A stretch of DNA of 64,000 nt from Oceanospirillum linum (GCF_900182785.1 NZ_FXTS01000008.1:1-64000); one strand, 5' to 3'. Counted from the first letter of the stretch, positions 45,069-53,631 are shown. Notes: generated by a model not told the origin, from the letters alone. Made by a program: numbers and translations.

Positions 45069-46012
45069 TGGCTTTAGATCGCCAAATTATTGAAGAGCGT
45101 ATCTCTTTACCCGTGACCCCGATGATGACAGCGGGGCTGCATCGTTTTACACCTCGTAATGGCGAGGTAAAAGGGACGGTGCTTATGCTGCACGGCCTGA
45201 TGCAGGGAAGTGATGTGTTCTTTGATCAGGTAAGAGGTGGAGGCCTGGCCTACTACCTGGCCGAGAAAGGCTATGACGTGTTTGTTTGTCAGTTACGTGG
45301 GCGTGATGCTTCCAATGAGCAGCTTAAGCTTGAGCCTTTTGGCCTTAAGCAGGTGCTTTTGGAAGACCTGCCATTGTTATGGTCTTCCGTGGAAAAACGC
45401 TGCCGTCATCAGGATATCTACCTGGTGGGCTACCAGTTTGGCAGCCTGCTGTGGAGTGCGATGATTGCACGACAGCCTGATATTTTGGAAAAAGTGCGTG
45501 GGATTATGCATTTTTGTCCGCAACGGGCATTGGTTCCCAGCGGCAAGCGTAAAAATTTCTGGTATGAGTTTTTGGAACATCGCATGATGCCCCGGCTTGG
45601 AAAACTGATGGGGTTTGTACCCTCTCAACGTTTCAGAATGGGTAAGCAGAATGAGTCTTTACCGCTTTACTCTGATGCCCTTGAATGGCGAACAGATGAG
45701 TGGGTCGATGAGTGGGATGGTTTTGACTATTTGGCGGCAATGGAGAAGCTTGATCTTCCGCCAAGCCTTTATTTTGTCACCCTTAAGCAAGCCTGGCGTG
45801 GCTTAGAGCATGACTGTCGCGCCTACATGTTTGAGCTGGGGTACCATAATGGCCGTATGATCAAGCTGGGAGCTAAAGTGGGGAATAAGACTAACTATGC
45901 GCGCAATGAGTTATGCACACATTTGAAGGCAGAAGAGGACTACTTCCCGTTAATTCTCGAATGGATGAAAGAAGTTCTGCCTCAAAAAGAAGGTGCTTCT
46001 GTAGCCTTATGA
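45068..46012 (+). CDS. Alpha/beta-hydrolase-fold protein with Gln at the nucleophile position
   Basis: This 314-residue protein is coupled to hrpA. The fold is recognisable: MLHGLMQGSDVFF oxyanion strand, YDVFVCQLRGRD, then YLVGYQFGSLLWSAM, where the nucleophile elbow should read G-x-S-x-G. Serine is replaced by glutamine (G-Y-Q-F-G). The usual Asp and His at the end are also not obvious (HLKAEEDYFPL). It is therefore probably a non-catalytic binding protein or acts by another mechanism. Confidence 0.75.
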   Translation: MALDRQIIEERISLPVTPMMTAGLHRFTPRNGEVKGTVLMLHGLMQGSDVFFDQVRGGGLAYYLAEKGYDVFVCQLRGRDASNEQLKLEPFGLKQVLLEDLPLLWSSVEKRCRHQDIYLVGYQFGSLLWSAMIARQPDILEKVRGIMHFCPQRALVPSGKRKNFWYEFLEHRMMPRLGKLMGFVPSQRFRMGKQNESLPLYSDALEWRTDEWVDEWDGFDYLAAMEKLDLPPSLYFVTLKQAWRGLEHDCRAYMFELGYHNGRMIKLGAKVGNKTNYARNELCTHLKAEEDYFPLILEWMKEVLPQKEGASVAL

Positions 46013-46076
46013 CTGACTCTGTGGCAGGTATTTCTGCCTTCCTGTGGCCGTTCTTCAGCAACGTCTGGGTTTTTTG

Positions 46077-46811
46077 ATGCGTTATTTGTTAGCAAAAATA
46101 TCTTTTATCTTCAGCCTGTGCTTTCTTTCTCTGCCGGCTTTAGCCAGTGATGACAGAGACCCCTGGGAGGGGTGGAATCGCAATGTACATGCATTTAATG
46201 AAGTCATGGATACTTATGTTGCAAGGCCTGTTGCTATAGGGTATCGCTTTATTTCGCCGCGCTTTGTCCGCACCGGCATCAGTAATTTCTTCAGTAACCT
46301 GGGTGAAGTGCCTACTGTGGTGAATGATCTGTTGCAGGCAAAACCCGGAGATGCACTGAGATCTTCCGGCCGTTTTGTGATTAACTCAACGGTCGGGGTT
46401 TTTGGGCTTATTGATGTGGCCAGCTGGCTGGATATCGAAGAGCATAGTGAAGATCTCGGGCAGACACTGGCTGTTTGGGGGGTTGGGAGTGGCCCATATG
46501 TCGTGATCCCCTTTCTGGGCCCCAGCACGTTACGGGACTCCCTGAGCATTTATCCGAATTATCAGTTGAGCCTGATCCGGTATGCACCGCTGACAGAAGA
46601 GGAGACCTATGGTGTTCTGGCTTTGGATCTGGTGCATCGGCGGGAGAGTCTTCTGAATAAAGAAAGCCTGATAAGTGGTGATAAGTACGTTTTTTATCGG
46701 GATGCTTATCTTCAGAGCCGGAACTACGAGATCAAAGATGGTGAGGTTGAGGATAGCTTTGATGCAGGGTTTGATGATTTCGACAGTACCGACTTTGATG
46801 ATGATTTCTGA
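46077..46811 (+). CDS. mlaA: MlaA/VacJ family outer-membrane phospholipid protein
   Basis: MlaA removes misplaced phospholipids from the outer leaflet and passes them to the Mla shuttle. The 244-residue protein has DPWEGWNRNVHAFNEVMDTYVARPVAIGY, NLGEVPTVVNDLLQAKP, STVGVFGLIDVASWL and GPYVVIPFLGPSTLRDS, all core MlaA motifs. Most MlaA are lipoproteins, but the signal here ends SLPALA-SDD with no cysteine after it, so it looks cut by signal peptidase I. The C-terminus is very acidic (DSFDAGFDDFDSTDFDDDF). ATG at 46077 gives a clean signal peptide; a GTG at 46044 is less likely. Confidence 0.9.
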   Translation: MRYLLAKISFIFSLCFLSLPALASDDRDPWEGWNRNVHAFNEVMDTYVARPVAIGYRFISPRFVRTGISNFFSNLGEVPTVVNDLLQAKPGDALRSSGRFVINSTVGVFGLIDVASWLDIEEHSEDLGQTLAVWGVGSGPYVVIPFLGPSTLRDSLSIYPNYQLSLIRYAPLTEEETYGVLALDLVHRRESLLNKESLISGDKYVFYRDAYLQSRNYEIKDGEVEDSFDAGFDDFDSTDFDDDF

Positions 46812-46889
46812 ATCTGTTTTAACGGGCAGCCACTGAGCCCGGCGCATGGAGAAGAACGTATCTCAATAGCCCGGATAGCCCATCTTTGA

Positions 46890-47237
46890 TCAGAGAATTT
46901 CCACAATTTTCAGGCCTGCGCAGTAGCGGGGGTTTTGAATGTTGTGCGAATCTCCCTGACCTTCCCGGGTGTCCTGTTGGTAGTATTCAACCCGGGTGAC
47001 TTCCACTCTTGCCTCAAAAGGCTCTTTTCCCAGATGTTCTTTCAGCCTGAAAAAAGCCTGGGCACCGGAGGCAACCTTTTCGCAAAAAAGGACTTTGGCA
47101 CCCGTGGTGCTGAGATCAAGGCACTGGCCGTCCAGCTGGCTTTGTGTATCTGAAAATCTTAGCTCGCAGTTCAGGTTGAGCCGTGTTCTTGGAAAAGCCC
47201 TTTTTTCACCTGTCGGTAGAAAAAACTCCATGCCCAA
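46890..47237 (-). CDS. PilZ domain protein
   Basis: This 115-residue single PilZ domain probably binds cyclic di-GMP. It shows KRAFPRTRLNLNCEL (the R-x3-R part) and DLSTTGAKV (the D/N-x-S-x-x-G part) with a beta-barrel between. It likely reads out c-di-GMP made by cyclases such as the GGDEF protein at the left of the window. It is divergent from the phosphatase-STAS pair, with a palindrome in between. Confidence 0.87.
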   Translation of the reverse strand: MGMEFFLPTGEKRAFPRTRLNLNCELRFSDTQSQLDGQCLDLSTTGAKVLFCEKVASGAQAFFRLKEHLGKEPFEARVEVTRVEYYQQDTREGQGDSHNIQNPRYCAGLKIVEIL

Positions 47238-47331
47238 ATTCCCCTTGCCAGCAAATAAATATTTAAAGTATTACATTTTTTACAGCACGTAAACCAAGGC
47301 CGATCTTCATTTCACTTGTCTGTGATAGGGT

Positions 47332-47349
47332 TTACACTAATTGGTGTAA
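47332..47349. promoter_or_regulatory. Palindrome in the PilZ/phosphatase divergent region
   Basis: TTACACTAATTGGTGTAA is an 18-base near-perfect dyad (two central mismatches) placed between two divergent genes. It could be an operator controlling one or both. The regulator is unknown. Confidence 0.4.
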
Positions 47350-47503
47350 GTTACTTCATGATATGCAGTACTTATTGATGCAGAACAAAGCCTGTGTGCA
47401 GCTCAGGTAGTACAACCCTAACGTGAATTTCAGGATAACGTGAACGCATAGCAACAGACCTGCTAAGCCATTACCTGAGATACTCTAAGGATATTTGGAA
47501 TTT

Positions 47504-48661
47504 ATGCTTACACCCTTGATGGATGCAGTTTATGTCTCTGCCTCTTCTGCTGACAAGCCTCTTTCTCCTGAGCTCGTTGAGGCTCTGAGTCCTGCTGTCT
47601 TGCCTGAGCTTCGCTCTCCGACGGAACTGCCCCAATCTACTCGGCTGGTTATCTACGAAATAACCGGTCCGAATGATCTCTTTTCTCTGGAAAGCTGGCT
47701 CGTTGCACCCCGTTTATATGCTCTTGTGGTCATTGGTAACGAGGATCAGTCAGAGACACTAATGAAGGCTCTTGAGGCTGGTGCTGACGAGTATTTACTT
47801 AACCCTGAGCAAAACACGTCTCTTGCGGTGCTGGTGCTGCAACGGGCCGTCAGTCGGAAACAGGCACTACTGCAAAGTCAGCAAACCTATGATGAGCTGG
47901 AGAAACTGAATCTTGAGCTGATGACCAGCCTGGATCTGCTGAAGCAGGATCAGCAGGCGGGACGCTATGTGCAACAAAAAATGCTGCCGGACTCCCCCTG
48001 GGTATTTCACCCGCATAACTTCGCTTACATGATCTGTCCTTCACTATACCTTAGTGGTGACTTTGTCGATTATTTCCCTGTGGGTAAGCATCAGGTGATG
48101 TTTTATCTTGCTGATGTCTCCGGTCACGGTGCATCCTCTGCCTTTATCACCCTTCTGTTACGGGTATATATACGCCGTTACGCTAAAAGGGCCTTTAAAC
48201 TTGGCGGGCAGATATCGCTGGCTGATATTCTGGCAAGGGTAAATAGCGAGCTTCTTGAAACGGGTTTAGGCAAGCATCTGACGATTTTCCTTGGTCTGAT
48301 GGATAGCCGGAGTCGGCAGTTACGCTACTGTAATGGTGCTCACTTCCCTTACCCTGTTCTGTTTGATGAGGAGCAGGGGGCCAGATATCTTAAGGGTAAA
48401 GGTATGCCTGTAGGACTTTTTGCGGATGCGACCTATGAGGAGTTTGAGTTATTGTTGCACCCGCGATACCATCTCACACTCTTTTCGGACGGTGTGTTTG
48501 AAGTGATCAAAAAAAGCTCTCTGGTGGAAAAAGAGAAATGTTTGCTGGAGATAGCAACTCAATTTGCAGGGCGACATGACGCTATGGTGAAACACTTTAC
48601 CGAGTTAGGCATGCAGGATGCCCCTGACGATGTCAGCTTATTGGCGGTATCAGGTTCTTAA
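47504..48661 (+). CDS. Response-regulator-like SpoIIE phosphatase
   Basis: This 385-residue protein has an N-terminal receiver-like domain (about 1-125), a coiled linker (about 125-160) and a PP2C/SpoIIE phosphatase domain. The latter shows SLYLSGDFVDYFPVG, ADVSGHGASSAF and DDVSLLAVSG, and keeps the acidic metal ligands. It should remove phosphate from a STAS protein, and the next gene encodes one. In the receiver, the strand reading LVIYEITGPND carries Glu where the phosphorylated Asp usually sits. ATG at 47504 is preferred to a TTG at 47495. Confidence 0.85.
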   Translation: MLTPLMDAVYVSASSADKPLSPELVEALSPAVLPELRSPTELPQSTRLVIYEITGPNDLFSLESWLVAPRLYALVVIGNEDQSETLMKALEAGADEYLLNPEQNTSLAVLVLQRAVSRKQALLQSQQTYDELEKLNLELMTSLDLLKQDQQAGRYVQQKMLPDSPWVFHPHNFAYMICPSLYLSGDFVDYFPVGKHQVMFYLADVSGHGASSAFITLLLRVYIRRYAKRAFKLGGQISLADILARVNSELLETGLGKHLTIFLGLMDSRSRQLRYCNGAHFPYPVLFDEEQGARYLKGKGMPVGLFADATYEEFELLLHPRYHLTLFSDGVFEVIKKSSLVEKEKCLLEIATQFAGRHDAMVKHFTELGMQDAPDDVSLLAVSGS

Positions 48662-48662
48662 T

Positions 48663-49178
48663 ATGCAAGAAGGCAAAATACTGGTTGCGGAAAACCGCGG
48701 TGTATATGTACTCAAATTTATAGGTGATGTACGTCTTACACTGTGCACAACCATTGACTCGTTGCTGAAACGAATTTTTGGCGGTGGTGATCTGAAGTCT
48801 GTGGTGATTGACCTGACGGAAACAGAGGGTATAGACAGTACCGCTTTGGGATTACTGGCAAAGATTGCAGTCAATGCAAAAGAGGCGATGTCCCGTAAGC
48901 CTATGATCGTATCAACCCGGGATGATATTACCCGCGTGTTGGATAGCATGGGGTTTGATCACTATTTTAATCTGCGTTATCAGCCCATCGCTCTGGATTA
49001 TTCGCTGGAGGAGGCTCCGGTGCCGGATGATGAGTGTGCTGACAGTATTCGACAGAAAGTGATTGATGCGCACCGCATCCTGATGGGGTTGAACCCGCGT
49101 AATAAAGAAGAGTTTGAGCCGGTCGTTTTTGCGTTGGAAAATTGTAAAGTAACGCCGGACTTTAAGAGCTTCCACTAA
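48663..49178 (+). CDS. STAS-domain anti-sigma factor antagonist
   Basis: The N-terminal ~105 residues of this 171-residue protein form a STAS domain with VVIDLTETEGIDSTALGLLAKI, where the Ser in DST is the usual phosphorylated residue. A C-terminal extension of about 60 residues follows. It begins two bases after the phosphatase stop, implying a partner-switch pair (as in RssB-like or HsbR/HsbA systems). The kinase/anti-sigma partner is not in the window. An ATG-like start at 48618 inside the phosphatase gene was rejected. Confidence 0.85.
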   Translation: MQEGKILVAENRGVYVLKFIGDVRLTLCTTIDSLLKRIFGGGDLKSVVIDLTETEGIDSTALGLLAKIAVNAKEAMSRKPMIVSTRDDITRVLDSMGFDHYFNLRYQPIALDYSLEEAPVPDDECADSIRQKVIDAHRILMGLNPRNKEEFEPVVFALENCKVTPDFKSFH

Positions 49179-49205
49179 GCCGTCAGGTTTTATGACTGGC
49201 GATAT

Positions 49206-49252
49206 AACCCTGAACCAGCTTGTGTAAAGACTGATTCAGGGTTTTGTTTTTT
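49206..49252. terminator. Terminator between STAS gene and transaldolase
   Basis: AACCCTGAA and TTCAGGGTT pair across a 20-base loop and are followed by TTTTGTTTTTTTT. It lies between convergent genes; the T run suits the plus-strand operon. Confidence 0.75.
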
Positions 49253-49262
49253 TGTCGGAAAC

Positions 49263-50216
49263 TTAAAACAGTGGCGCCAGTAAGGTTTCCAGTTTTGCCT
49301 GATCGGCAGCAAACTGGCGGATACCTTCAGACAGCTTCTCTGTCGCCATAGTGTCCTGGTTCATCTGCCACCGGAATACCGCTTCATTTAATGCTTCTGG
49401 GCGAGGTGCCTGAGGTTTGTTCACCTGGAGCTTACGCTCCAATGGAGCATTGTCTGCAGCCAACTGCTCAAGTAGTGCCGGGCTGATAGTCAGACGATCA
49501 CAGCCAGCCAGTTGTTCGATCTCACTGGTATTGCGAAAGCTGGCGCCCATTACAATGGTGTTGTAAGCATGTTGCTTGTAGTAGTTATAGATGCGCTGCA
49601 CTGACATCACGCCAGGGTCTTTTTCTTCAGTGAAATCCTGATCGGGATAGGCTGCTTTATGCCAGTCCAGAATACGGCCGACAAAAGGAGAGATCAGGGT
49701 CGCTCCGGCCTCAGCGCAGGCGACAGCCTGGGTTTGAGAGAAAATAAGCGTCAGGTTACAGGTGATCCCCTCCTGCTCCAGAATCTCTGCGGCTTTGATA
49801 CCTTCCCAGGTCGCAGCTATTTTAATCAGTACCCGCTCACGACCTACGCCTTGCTCCTGGTACAGTGCTATCAGACGCCGTGCTTTCTCAACGGTCGCCC
49901 GGATATCAAACGAGAGGCGAGCACTCACCTCAGTTGATATATATCCGGGAATGATAGCGCTGATCTGAGCACCAATCGCTACAGCGATTCGATCAACGGC
50001 GTAATCCTTTTGCTGCTCAGGGTCAGGGGTTTCCCGCTGAGCTTGCTGCACCGCCTGTTCAATCAGACTCTGATACCTGGGTTTATCGGCTACTTTAAGC
50101 ACCAGTGACGGGTTGGTGGTTGCGTCTTGTGGTTTTAGCTGTTCGATGGCATCAATATCGCCGGTGTCGGCTACGACAACCGTCATTTGACGCAGTTGTT
50201 CCAGTTTACTGGCCAT
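49263..50216 (-). CDS. tal: Transaldolase
   Basis: Transaldolase moves dihydroxyacetone units between sugar phosphates in the pentose phosphate pathway. The 317-residue protein starts MASKLEQLRQMTVVVADTGDI and has DATTNPSL and the Schiff-base lysine in VLIKIAATWEGI (near 132), with GASFRN later. Length matches TalB (317). AAAAATAAAGAA and a coding-free gap separate it from dusA. Confidence 0.96.
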   Translation of the reverse strand: MASKLEQLRQMTVVVADTGDIDAIEQLKPQDATTNPSLVLKVADKPRYQSLIEQAVQQAQRETPDPEQQKDYAVDRIAVAIGAQISAIIPGYISTEVSARLSFDIRATVEKARRLIALYQEQGVGRERVLIKIAATWEGIKAAEILEQEGITCNLTLIFSQTQAVACAEAGATLISPFVGRILDWHKAAYPDQDFTEEKDPGVMSVQRIYNYYKQHAYNTIVMGASFRNTSEIEQLAGCDRLTISPALLEQLAADNAPLERKLQVNKPQAPRPEALNEAVFRWQMNQDTMATEKLSEGIRQFAADQAKLETLLAPLF

Positions 50217-50336
50217 GGTGATTTTACCTGCGGTTCGTTAAGTTCTTTATTTTTAAAGAGAATTCAACAGAACCGCAATAGCACTAAGGTGGTGCAGGTC
50301 GTATTATCTGAAGTGGATCACGATCTACGGCAAGTT

Positions 50337-51359
50337 TTACTCACTGAAGGCTGCATCCTGTATCGCCTGCTCAGACACCAGTGCCATCGCCTGCTCCAGA
50401 ACCTCCGGGCCTGCACCCTCTTTATAAGCATTTTCACTGATATGGCGACGGAATTTACGCCCCCCCGGACAGCCCTGGAAAATACCCAGCAGGTGACGGG
50501 TGATGTGACCCAGGTAGGTGCCCTTTGAGCGCTGTTGCTCAATATAAGGCAGCATTTTAACCAGGACATCATGACGGCTGATAACCGGTGTATCCAGGCC
50601 AAAAATTTTGCGGTCTACTTCCGCTAAAAGATAAGGGTTCTGGTAAGCTTCACGGCCCACCATAACGCCATCTGTATGTTCCAGATGCGTTGCCATCTGG
50701 TCAAAAGTGGTGATACCGCCATTGATCATGATCTCAAGCTCCGGGTATGCCTGTTTCATGCGATAAACCAGATCATAATCCAGAGGCGGTACATCACGGT
50801 TTTGCTTAGGACTTAAGCCCTCAAGCCAGGCTTTTCGGGCGTGCAGTGTAAAACTTTTACAACCTGCTTTGGCTACGGTCTCAATAAATTGAGGTAATGT
50901 TTCTTCCGGGTCTTGTTCATCAATACCGATCCGGCACTTTACCGTTATCTCCGTATCGGTTGCTGACTGCATCGCAGACACGCACTCAGCGACCAGATCT
51001 GCGTGCCCCATCAGGCAGGCTCCGATCATATTATTCTGCACCCGGTCACTGGGGCAGCCCACATTCAGGTTGATCTCGTCATAGCCAAATTCGGTGGCTT
51101 TTGCGCTGCACTTCGCCAGATCACCGGGGTTGCTGCCGCCCAACTGTAGCGCCACCGGGTGCTCCTCCTGGTTGTAGGCCAGAAAACGGTCCGGGTCTTT
51201 ACCAAACAGAATCGCGCCGGTGGTCACCATCTCTGTGTACAGCAAGGCTTCTTTGGACAGCAGGCGAGCAAAGTACCTGTAGTGTTGGTCAGTCCAGTCC
51301 ATCATGGGGGCGACGGAAAAACGGCGATGGCGGCTAATTGGGCTTTTTTCAGTATTCAT
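50337..51359 (-). CDS. dusA: tRNA-dihydrouridine synthase A
   Basis: DusA reduces uridine 20/20a in tRNA with FMN and NADPH. The 340-residue protein has the FMN barrel start RFSVAPMMDWTDQHYRYF, the catalytic cysteine in NLNVGCPSDRVQNN, KCRIGID, and FTLHARKAWLEGLSPKQNR, all typical of DusA. The 5' end of dusA is a known integration site for mobile elements in gammaproteobacteria. An integrase remnant lies just beyond it here. The reading frame is complete. Confidence 0.96.
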   Translation of the reverse strand: MNTEKSPISRHRRFSVAPMMDWTDQHYRYFARLLSKEALLYTEMVTTGAILFGKDPDRFLAYNQEEHPVALQLGGSNPGDLAKCSAKATEFGYDEINLNVGCPSDRVQNNMIGACLMGHADLVAECVSAMQSATDTEITVKCRIGIDEQDPEETLPQFIETVAKAGCKSFTLHARKAWLEGLSPKQNRDVPPLDYDLVYRMKQAYPELEIMINGGITTFDQMATHLEHTDGVMVGREAYQNPYLLAEVDRKIFGLDTPVISRHDVLVKMLPYIEQQRSKGTYLGHITRHLLGIFQGCPGGRKFRRHISENAYKEGAGPEVLEQAMALVSEQAIQDAAFSE

Positions 51360-51429
51360 GCAGGTTTCAGCGGGTTCTATTCAGTTGAGTTTTCACTGTG
51401 GGTACTCTGAAATACCCCAGAATATCGAA

Positions 51430-51476
51430 ATTAGTGCACCATTAGTGCACCAGGTACACGGCTGAGAATGATTCTC
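51430..51476. repeat. Short repeats at the dusA-island junction
   Basis: ATTAGTGCACC occurs twice in tandem (51430-51451). A perfect 13-base palindrome GAGAATGATTCTC follows at 51464-51476. They sit between the dusA 5' end and the integrase remnant. They could be recombinase or regulator sites of the integrated element. Confidence 0.5.
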
Positions 51477-51494
51477 TCAAGGACTGGTGTGCTG

Positions 51495-51599
51495 ATGGCG
51501 ACTTTTCAAAAACGTGGTACACGATGGCGTGCCATTGTACGCAAAAAAGGGCACGCAACACAGAGCAAAAGCTTCACGATAAAATTAAGCGCATGGTGA
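51495..51599 (+). pseudogene. Tyrosine-recombinase (phage integrase) remnant
   Basis: The 34 codons read MATFQKRGTRWRAIVRKKGH, then ATQSKSFTIKLSAW and a stop. This is the N-terminal arm-binding segment of tyrosine recombinases of integrative elements (M-A-T-F-x-K-R-G-x-x-W-R-A-x-V-R-K-K-G). The expected F-x-T-K-A-x-A-x-A-W is broken, and no catalytic domain follows. Its place next to the dusA start fits a dusA-targeting integrase that has since decayed. Confidence 0.75.
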
Positions 51600-51691
51600 G
51601 AAAAATGGTTGTGGGAGGGGATAGTCTGGAGGTTTTTTTGTGAACAATCGAATGCGATCAGAGGTTATCCTGCTGAGCAATTTGCTCGGCT

Positions 51692-52273
51692 TTATCTTTT
51701 ACGCTTGGCTTTTAGCGGTTTGTCCTGCCATTTCTGAGCCAACGCTTCAAATTCACACCACGTAGTAGGCCGCTGATTCTGACGTCTGACATTTTCAATG
51801 TAGGGCTGGCAGAATTCGTACATATGCACCAAAGTTGAGTAGCTGGAATCTTTGAGGATCGCTTCATCATAGATGCCCCGCTTAACACCAACGGCAACAT
51901 ACTCGTAGTAGTTCAAGACGTAATTGATCGACGCAGCTTGATCTCTTTTGGTCTGGTCGTTGGACAGGTCGTAGGCGAATTGTGCAAGTTCAACCGTAGA
52001 ATCTTTGTGTAACTGGCTAATGGTTTTTATGCCGTCACGAAGTTTTTTGTCATTTTTGGAGTTGAAAATGACATCAGCAGAGTTTTTGCGGCGGGTCATC
52101 TGTCGGGCAGAAAATACAGCCCAAGCTGCGAAAAAAGCAGTCAGGACAATCGCTGCAGTCTGAACCCAAAAGCCTATGCTCTCTCCCAAAAACAAAGAGG
52201 CCTGCTGTGTGGCCTCTTCTGCTATGGGTTTAATAAAGCCTTCAGCGTCCTTTGTGGAAGGCATCTTCGTCAC
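51692..52273 (-). CDS. DUF4760-like membrane protein
   Basis: This 193-residue protein has one transmembrane helix (about 33-55, FWVQTAAIVLTAFFAAWAVF) and a soluble helical domain with NYYEYVAVGVKRGIYDEAILKDSS and HMYEFCQPYIENVR. These resemble DUF4760 proteins often found in accessory regions. The tail is basic (KPLKAKRKR). The role is unknown; the assignment is recalled by pattern. It is the first intact gene of the dusA-adjacent island and faces toward dusA. Confidence 0.7.
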   Translation of the reverse strand: MTKMPSTKDAEGFIKPIAEEATQQASLFLGESIGFWVQTAAIVLTAFFAAWAVFSARQMTRRKNSADVIFNSKNDKKLRDGIKTISQLHKDSTVELAQFAYDLSNDQTKRDQAASINYVLNYYEYVAVGVKRGIYDEAILKDSSYSTLVHMYEFCQPYIENVRRQNQRPTTWCEFEALAQKWQDKPLKAKRKR

Positions 52274-52322
52274 TAGAAGCCCTCGTAATCATCACTTCTG
52301 TACGGCATGGTCTCACCCCTTA

Positions 52323-52631
52323 GGTAAGTTAGTTGGCGGGCTACAAGCAAAGCTTGTAATCAACAACCCCAGTTTAACCGGAGCTAACCCTGTTCCTCAA
52401 ATTATTTGTTGCGGTAATATCGTGTATGATTCTCAATCTGTCACGAAAACCGTGGTGATTTTGTGTGAAATTGCTACGCGCAACGCACAAGAAACTCAAG
52501 ATTTATTGAATGCGATCAGGGATGCTCCGGCCAAGTGGCTTTCTTTTGCGTATCCGATTTTTGACTTGAGTGAGTTTTGGTCTACTGACCTTAAAGAGGA
52601 AATTAGGGTAGATGGATTTAATTCAAATTGA
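52323..52631 (+). CDS. Unknown ORF, probably missing its 5' end
   Basis: The frame reads GKLVGGLQAKLVINNPSLTG, then ANPVPQIICCGNIVYDSQSV and onward to a stop at 52629-52631. The composition looks protein-like, and the next gene starts on the stop (TTGA overlap). Yet there is no ATG, GTG or TTG between 52267 and 52410 in frame. Upstream the frame runs antisense into the DUF4760-like gene. It may be the 3' part of a gene cut by recombination, or start at a GTG near 52427. No family recognised. Confidence 0.45.
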   Translation, partial: GKLVGGLQAKLVINNPSLTGANPVPQIICCGNIVYDSQSVTKTVVILCEIATRNAQETQDLLNAIRDAPAKWLSFAYPIFDLSEFWSTDLKEEIRVDGFNSN

Positions 52632-52954
52632 CACTACAGGTTGTCGAATCGCCTTTTGCAATTAGCAAAGGCTTAGAGCATCTTGGGCCAAAACACCATG
52701 CGATTGTTCTTGGTAAAAATATCAAAGATGGATTGGTGTACATTGCAGAGCGCGTGCACACTGGCTATCAAGTTGTGACCTACAACAGCTTTAATGAGCG
52801 TCACGCTAATAATGGCACTATCTATATTCACAAAAATGACGGCGATTATGATGGCATTGATGCTGCAAATAAGGCATTAAGTGAGACTAAGGCAGGTGGT
52901 AAAGGGGTATACAACTTAATTACCAACAACTGTGTTGATGGAGTAAAGAAATGA
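52628..52954 (+). CDS. Small LRAT/NlpC-P60-like protein
   Basis: This 108-residue protein starts with TTG overlapping the previous stop. It has an early His motif (GPKHHAIVLGKN, near 38-39) and a late cysteine (LITNNCVDGVKK, near 102). That His-then-Cys order is found in permuted papain-fold LRAT proteins, with the Asn-Cys pair as in N-C-E-H. It ends right after the cysteine, shorter than LRAT domains. It might be an acyltransferase or peptidase; this is pattern-based. It overlaps the next gene by four bases (ATGA). Confidence 0.55.
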   Translation: MTLQVVESPFAISKGLEHLGPKHHAIVLGKNIKDGLVYIAERVHTGYQVVTYNSFNERHANNGTIYIHKNDGDYDGIDAANKALSETKAGGKGVYNLITNNCVDGVKK

Positions 52955-53631
52955 AGGGACTTCGTGTTCGGGATATTGTTAATTTTGATGGCAATGGCCA
53001 CAAGGCCGGAATCATTATAGATGATGTATTGATAGGGCTGAATCAGCACAAACTGGACTCAGTTGATGAACTCATCAGCTTAATGCAAATGTTGAATGGT
53101 GCTGATTGTACGATTACTTTATCCCGAAAGGGTGAATTGAAAAAAGTGACCCTTCCATCTGGATCTCTGGGCTTGTCGCTGTTACCGGTTGACGTTGAAA
53201 ATACCTTCTTTGAAGTTGACCCAGATGCCGAAGAGTTTAAAGGCCGCTTTGACTCTGTTGATGATCAGTTCAACCAGTTGAAAAACTTAGAAAATATCGT
53301 ACTGACAACCACGCCAGAAGTAGATGGTTACCGTGTTGTAAAAAACTTAGGTATTATCGGTGCCGAGTGTGCCTTTGGTATGAATGTTTTCAAAGACTTG
53401 TTTTCATCTGTATCTGATATTGTTGGTGGCCGCAGCGGCGCAATTCAGAGCACCTTACGTGATGCTCGCACCGCCAGCCTTACCGATCTAAAGCGAGAAG
53501 CGTATCAAAAAGGAGCTAATGCCGTTATTGGTGTTAGCCTTGATTACAGCGAATTTTCCGGCGGTGGTAAGTCGATGTTGTTTGTTGCGGTAACAGGAAC
53601 GGCTGTTGTTATTGAGGCTTTAGCAGAATAA
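52951..53631 (+). CDS. PDZ-YbjQ (UPF0145) fusion protein
   Basis: This 226-residue protein joins an N-terminal PDZ-like domain (about 15-75: GNGHKAGIIIDDVLIGLN, then LDSVDELISLMQ) to a C-terminal YbjQ/UPF0145 domain (about 115-225). The latter is recognised by IVLTTTPEVDGYRVVKNLGI, the DLKREAYQKGANAVIGVSLDY region and FVAVTGTAVVIE. YbjQ proteins form pentamers; their role is unclear. The fusion and its four-base overlap with the LRAT-like gene suggest the small protein is a partner. Confidence 0.75.
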   Translation: MKGLRVRDIVNFDGNGHKAGIIIDDVLIGLNQHKLDSVDELISLMQMLNGADCTITLSRKGELKKVTLPSGSLGLSLLPVDVENTFFEVDPDAEEFKGRFDSVDDQFNQLKNLENIVLTTTPEVDGYRVVKNLGIIGAECAFGMNVFKDLFSSVSDIVGGRSGAIQSTLRDARTASLTDLKREAYQKGANAVIGVSLDYSEFSGGGKSMLFVAVTGTAVVIEALAE

